Source of the DNA: Arthrobacter sp. NtRootA1
GTDB lineage: Bacteria > Actinomycetota > Actinomycetes > Actinomycetales > Micrococcaceae
DNA: 64,000 nt
Reading direction: 5' to 3'
Assembly (NCBI RefSeq): GCF_019976975.1
Contig: NZ_AP024630.1
Span: forward strand, 620,001 to 684,000
Position numbers and translations under genes: made by a program. The notes under the pieces were generated by a model, which made no database searches, was not told the origin of the DNA, and worked only from the letters and a program-made list of their open reading frames with translations. Of the stretch, positions 61,273-64,000 are shown one piece after another (the first letter of the stretch is position 1; every line of letters begins with the position of its first letter).

Positions 61273-62698
61273 ACTGGACGTCATTAGCCTTGGCCGCCGC
61301 GTGCGCCACCTGCGCAAGCAGGCCGGCCTGACGCTGGACGACTTGAGTGCCGCCGTCGGGACCGCGCCGAGTCAGCTCAGCCTGATCGAAAACGGTAAGC
61401 GCGAACCCAAATTGGGCCTTCTTCAGCAACTCGCCGCGGCCCTCGGCGTGAGCATCGATCAGCTGTTGGGGGCCGAGCCGCCCAGCCGCCGCGCGGCCCT
61501 GGAAATCGAGCTGGAACGGTACCAGCGTGGACCCCTGTACGAGTCCCTGAACCTGCCGAAAATCCGCATTAGCTCGCGGCTTCCGCTGGATGTGCTGGAG
61601 TCCCAGGTGGGGTTGCTTCAGGAGCTCGAACGCAAACTCAACGAGCAGGTCGCGACGCCGGAAGAAGCCCGCCGCGCGAACGGCGAGTTGCGTGCCATGA
61701 TGCGCGAGCGCGGTAACTATTTCCCGGAGTATGAGGCGGAGGCGCAGAAGGTCCTCAAAGGGGTGGGCTACACCACCGGCCCGCTCAGCCAGCACGTCAT
61801 CGCGGACATCGCGGAGAACCTCGGTTTCACCCTGCACCATGTGGGCGATTTGCCCCATTCCACCCGGTCTGTGACCGATTTGAAGAACCGCAGAATTTAT
61901 CTGACGCAGAACCAACGCCAGGACCATGACCCCCGTTCGGTGCTTCTGCAGGCGCTCGGCCACTATGTCCTGGGGCACGAAACTCCGCGGAACTACGGCG
62001 ATTTCCTGGCACAACGAGTGGCCACCAACTATTTCGCGGCCGCGCTGTTGCTTCCGGAGCAGGCCACCGTTGAGTTCCTCCAAAAAGCGAAGGCCGCGAA
62101 GGAAATCGCCGTGGAGGACATTCGCGATGCCTTTGCTGTGTCCTACGAGACCGCCGCGCACCGCTTCACCAACCTGGCTACCAAGCACCTGGGCATCACC
62201 ACGCACTTCCAGAAGACACACCAGTCCGGCATCATCTACAAGGCGTACGAGAACGACGGCGTGACCTTCCCACAGGATCACACGGGCGCAATCGAGGGGC
62301 AGCCGTCGTGCAAGGCCTGGACGTCGCGGGCGGTGTTCGATGTCCCGGACAAGTTCAGCGCATACAGCCAGTACACGGACACGCCTTCGGGTACTTACTG
62401 GTGCACAGCCCGGACCGAGCGCTCGGCTGCGGGTGAATTTTCTTTGAGTATTGGGGTGCCGTACCAGCACGTGAAATGGTTCCGTGGGCGCGAGACCACG
62501 GCCCGTGCTACTTCTACCTGCCCGGACCCGAACTGCTGCAAGCGGCCACCTGCCTCGCTTGCGAACGAGTGGGCCGGCAACGCCTGGCCGTCGGCACGGG
62601 CCCATTCGCACCTGCTGGCTGCCATGCCTCCCGGCGCGTTCCCCGGCGTGGACGAAACCGAGGTGTACAGCTTCCTGGCCGCCCACTCCGCCCGCTGA
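61184..62698 (+). CDS. ramB: RamB-type XRE/short-chain fatty-acid regulator
   Basis: Up to 504 aa. The N-terminal XRE HTH (LGRRVRHLRKQAGLTLDDLS...PSQLSLIENGKREP) is followed by an IrrE/ImmA-like region without an intact HExxH motif and the C-terminal ScfRs-type domain. That domain has CKAWTSRAVFDVPDKFSAY and a Cys motif (TCPDPNCCKRPP). Relatives (RamB, MldR) control aceA, aceB and acetate or propionate genes in response to carbon source. It is divergent from aceA. The start is uncertain: ATG 61184 sits on a TGCACTT repeat, while ATG 61211 (MSPVSWNREV) would leave that repeat free upstream. Confidence 0.9.
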   Translation: MHFFAYSQEMSPVSWNREVAPPSSSTTSPELDVISLGRRVRHLRKQAGLTLDDLSAAVGTAPSQLSLIENGKREPKLGLLQQLAAALGVSIDQLLGAEPPSRRAALEIELERYQRGPLYESLNLPKIRISSRLPLDVLESQVGLLQELERKLNEQVATPEEARRANGELRAMMRERGNYFPEYEAEAQKVLKGVGYTTGPLSQHVIADIAENLGFTLHHVGDLPHSTRSVTDLKNRRIYLTQNQRQDHDPRSVLLQALGHYVLGHETPRNYGDFLAQRVATNYFAAALLLPEQATVEFLQKAKAAKEIAVEDIRDAFAVSYETAAHRFTNLATKHLGITTHFQKTHQSGIIYKAYENDGVTFPQDHTGAIEGQPSCKAWTSRAVFDVPDKFSAYSQYTDTPSGTYWCTARTERSAAGEFSLSIGVPYQHVKWFRGRETTARATSTCPDPNCCKRPPASLANEWAGNAWPSARAHSHLLAAMPPGAFPGVDETEVYSFLAAHSAR

Positions 62699-62700
62699 CC

Positions 62701-62828
62701 CGACCCTCTCTCACATCCTGACCGGTTTCCCCCGATGCTCGTTCACTTCCCACCTGCTTTTCCGTGATGCTCGCTCACATTCCGGCCACATTTGGCCATC
62801 CCTCTCTCAGATCGCGTGAGTTCCGAAG
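62701..62828. repeat. Four-unit degenerate tandem array, exact 32-bp period
   Basis: Cores at 62707 (TCTCTCACAT), 62739 (TCGTTCACTT), 62771 (TCGCTCACAT) and 62803 (TCTCTCAGAT) are spaced exactly 32 bases. Six-base flanks also agree between neighbours (CGATGC and TGATGC before units 2 and 3). The rest of each unit varies. The third unit has a GGCCACATTTGGCC hairpin. It fills the space between ramB and the serpin gene. No protein is encoded across it. Confidence 0.75.
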
Positions 62829-62874
62829 GCAAAGCGTGCAGCATGTGAGGAGAAGATCAAATGGGGGGATCGGC

Positions 62875-64000
62875 ATGTATCGAGTTCGGAAAGTGGTCGC
62901 GGTAGTAGCGGCAGCCATGTTGGCGAGCGGATCGGAGACAATCAGTGCCTGCGCGCCGCAACCAGCCGACGTCGGGCTCTTAAAGGCCGACGGCGTTACG
63001 CGGGTTTCGGTCCAAGCGACGGATTACGCTGCCCAACGCGAGGCGCTGAATGCCTCTGCGCGCAAGCTCGGCGCTACACTGCTCGCGGACGGAGGGGATG
63101 CCGCAAATGGAAATGTTGTTTCGTCGCCCGCGAGCCTGTTGATCGCGCTCAGCATGCTGCGAGCCGGAGCATCCGGAGAATCTGCCGCTGAGATGGATTC
63201 GGCCCTGGCTTTGCCCATCGAGGGTCGCGACGAAGCGATGAACGCGGTACTCGCTGCACTGGAAAAGTATGACGGCGACCCCGGAAGCGTGGACGAGGAC
63301 GACCCGCCGCGCAAACCTGTCATGCACGCAGCCAACGGCCTGTTCGTCGACAAAGGCATCCCCACAGGAAAGGACTTTCTGGCCACGCTCGCCAAGCACT
63401 ATGGCACGGGTGTGTACCCGGTGTCCTTCCAGAACGAGGCCGTGACCAAACCTGCCATCGACCAGTGGGTCAGCAGCAACACGGGTGGCAGGATCAAGGA
63501 AGCACCTGCAAAGTACGATCCCGACAACACCTTCAGCTTGCTCAACGCGCTCTACTTCGCCGCGGCTTGGCAAACGCCCTTCGACCCGAACGACACGTCG
63601 GCTCAGCCCTTCACCAAAGCCGGCGGGGAAGTCGTCTCCGTTCCCACTATGCACGGAGGCATCAGCATGGCGTACGCCGAAGGCGCGGGCTGGAAAGCCG
63701 TTGACCTCCCGTACGCCGAAGGTTTCGTGATGAGGCTGGTACTGCCCGACGGCGGTGCGTCGGGTGTCGCCGGTGCAGTTCCGGTTTCAGCGGAGGTGCT
63801 TTCTGACGTTGCCCGACGCTTGGAAAACGCGCCGCTGGACATGGTCCAAATCAGCCTACCCAAATGGGACCACAAGACGACCTTTGAACTGCGGAAGGTC
63901 TTCGAAACACTCGGCCTCAGGAAAACACTGGCGACACAGTCCGATTTCGATGCGATCCAACAGGGAATGCAACTTACTCAAGCGGCACAAGCAGCCAACA
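62875..64000 (+). CDS. Serpin-family protease inhibitor lipoprotein (partial, 3' end outside window)
   Basis: The first 375 residues are present. A signal peptide with lipobox ISAC indicates a lipid-anchored surface protein. Serpin features are NVVSSPASLLIALSMLRAGA, ANGLFVDKG, NTGGRIKEAP, FSLLNALYFAAAWQTPFDP, MRLVLPDGGA and VQISLPKWDHKTTFELRKVF. The reactive-centre loop lies beyond the right edge, so inhibitory function cannot be judged. The start has a GGGGGGA ribosome binding site. An earlier ATG at 62861 is out of frame. Bacterial serpins usually inhibit serine proteases from competitors, hosts or the cell itself. Confidence 0.9.
   Translation, partial: MYRVRKVVAVVAAAMLASGSETISACAPQPADVGLLKADGVTRVSVQATDYAAQREALNASARKLGATLLADGGDAANGNVVSSPASLLIALSMLRAGASGESAAEMDSALALPIEGRDEAMNAVLAALEKYDGDPGSVDEDDPPRKPVMHAANGLFVDKGIPTGKDFLATLAKHYGTGVYPVSFQNEAVTKPAIDQWVSSNTGGRIKEAPAKYDPDNTFSLLNALYFAAAWQTPFDPNDTSAQPFTKAGGEVVSVPTMHGGISMAYAEGAGWKAVDLPYAEGFVMRLVLPDGGASGVAGAVPVSAEVLSDVARRLENAPLDMVQISLPKWDHKTTFELRKVFETLGLRKTLATQSDFDAIQQGMQLTQAAQAAN

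Noticed and set aside
61172..62686. 504-aa minus-strand frame opposite ramB
   Set aside because: Mirror of the ramB reading frame. The plus-strand protein has clear HTH and ScfRs-type motifs.
62701..62828. CRISPR array
   Set aside because: The period is 32 bases with no room for separate repeats and spacers, the units are degenerate and no cas genes are near.

Overview
This 64 kb window is chromosomal DNA of a high-GC actinobacterium, most likely Arthrobacter or Paenarthrobacter (Micrococcaceae). This rests on the gene content and protein sequences: actinobacterial PutA without a DNA-binding domain, a RamB-type regulator next to the glyoxylate genes, a Stealth phosphotransferase, a LytR C-terminal protein and ROK/LacI-controlled sugar operons. 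It also rests on the SRP RNA lying directly upstream of dnaX. No rRNA, insertion sequence, prophage or CRISPR array was found. There is one tRNA (Ser-GGA) and one SRP RNA.

Layout. 1-4.6 kb: dnaX (cut by the left edge), SRP RNA, a secreted M15 peptidase, a small NIF3/CutA-like protein, tRNA-Ser with promoter and terminator, and a LysR regulator divergent from putA. 4.7-11.2 kb: putA, an MpaB/DUF2236 oxygenase-like protein, and a DHA2-type MFS exporter divergent from its probable MarR repressor. 11.3-20.6 kb: M23 cell-wall peptidase, glutathione peroxidase, a phosphodiesterase, Stealth sugar-phosphotransferase with a HAD partner, a LytR_C pair, TetR and an MFS sugar-porter-like transporter. 20.6-25.6 kb: a loose, gene-poor stretch with Nudix, TetR/DUF1348, a YciI-like gene remnant, a lipoprotein and an unknown membrane protein. 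It looks like accessory DNA.

25.6-31.7 kb: an arabinose-polymer unit (LacI regulator, Tat-type solute-binding lipoprotein, two permeases, GH51 arabinofuranosidase). 31.7-37 kb: DsbA-like protein, GT4 glycosyltransferase plus a glycogen-debranching-like enzyme, GNAT and a universal stress protein. 37-42.6 kb: a tripartite tricarboxylate transporter (TctCBA) whose operon ends in the stress-protein gene, divergent from a CitAB/DcuSR-type two-component system.

43.1-56.3 kb is the most interesting part. It holds eleven tightly packed minus-strand genes with four Gfo/Idh/MocA oxidoreductases, three xylose-isomerase-like TIM-barrel proteins, a PD40 beta-propeller protein, a complete ABC sugar importer and a UPF0303 protein, with a divergent ROK regulator. 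The combination matches oxidation/beta-elimination routes for unusual glycosides such as levoglucosan or C- and O-glycosides. The substrate cannot be read from the sequence. Two of the oxidoreductase/isomerase pairs are paralogous copies flanking the transporter genes.

56.4-64 kb: a CynX-like MFS transporter, malate synthase and isocitrate lyase (glyoxylate shunt), the divergent RamB-type regulator, a four-unit tandem array with an exact 32-bp period, and a serpin lipoprotein cut by the right edge.
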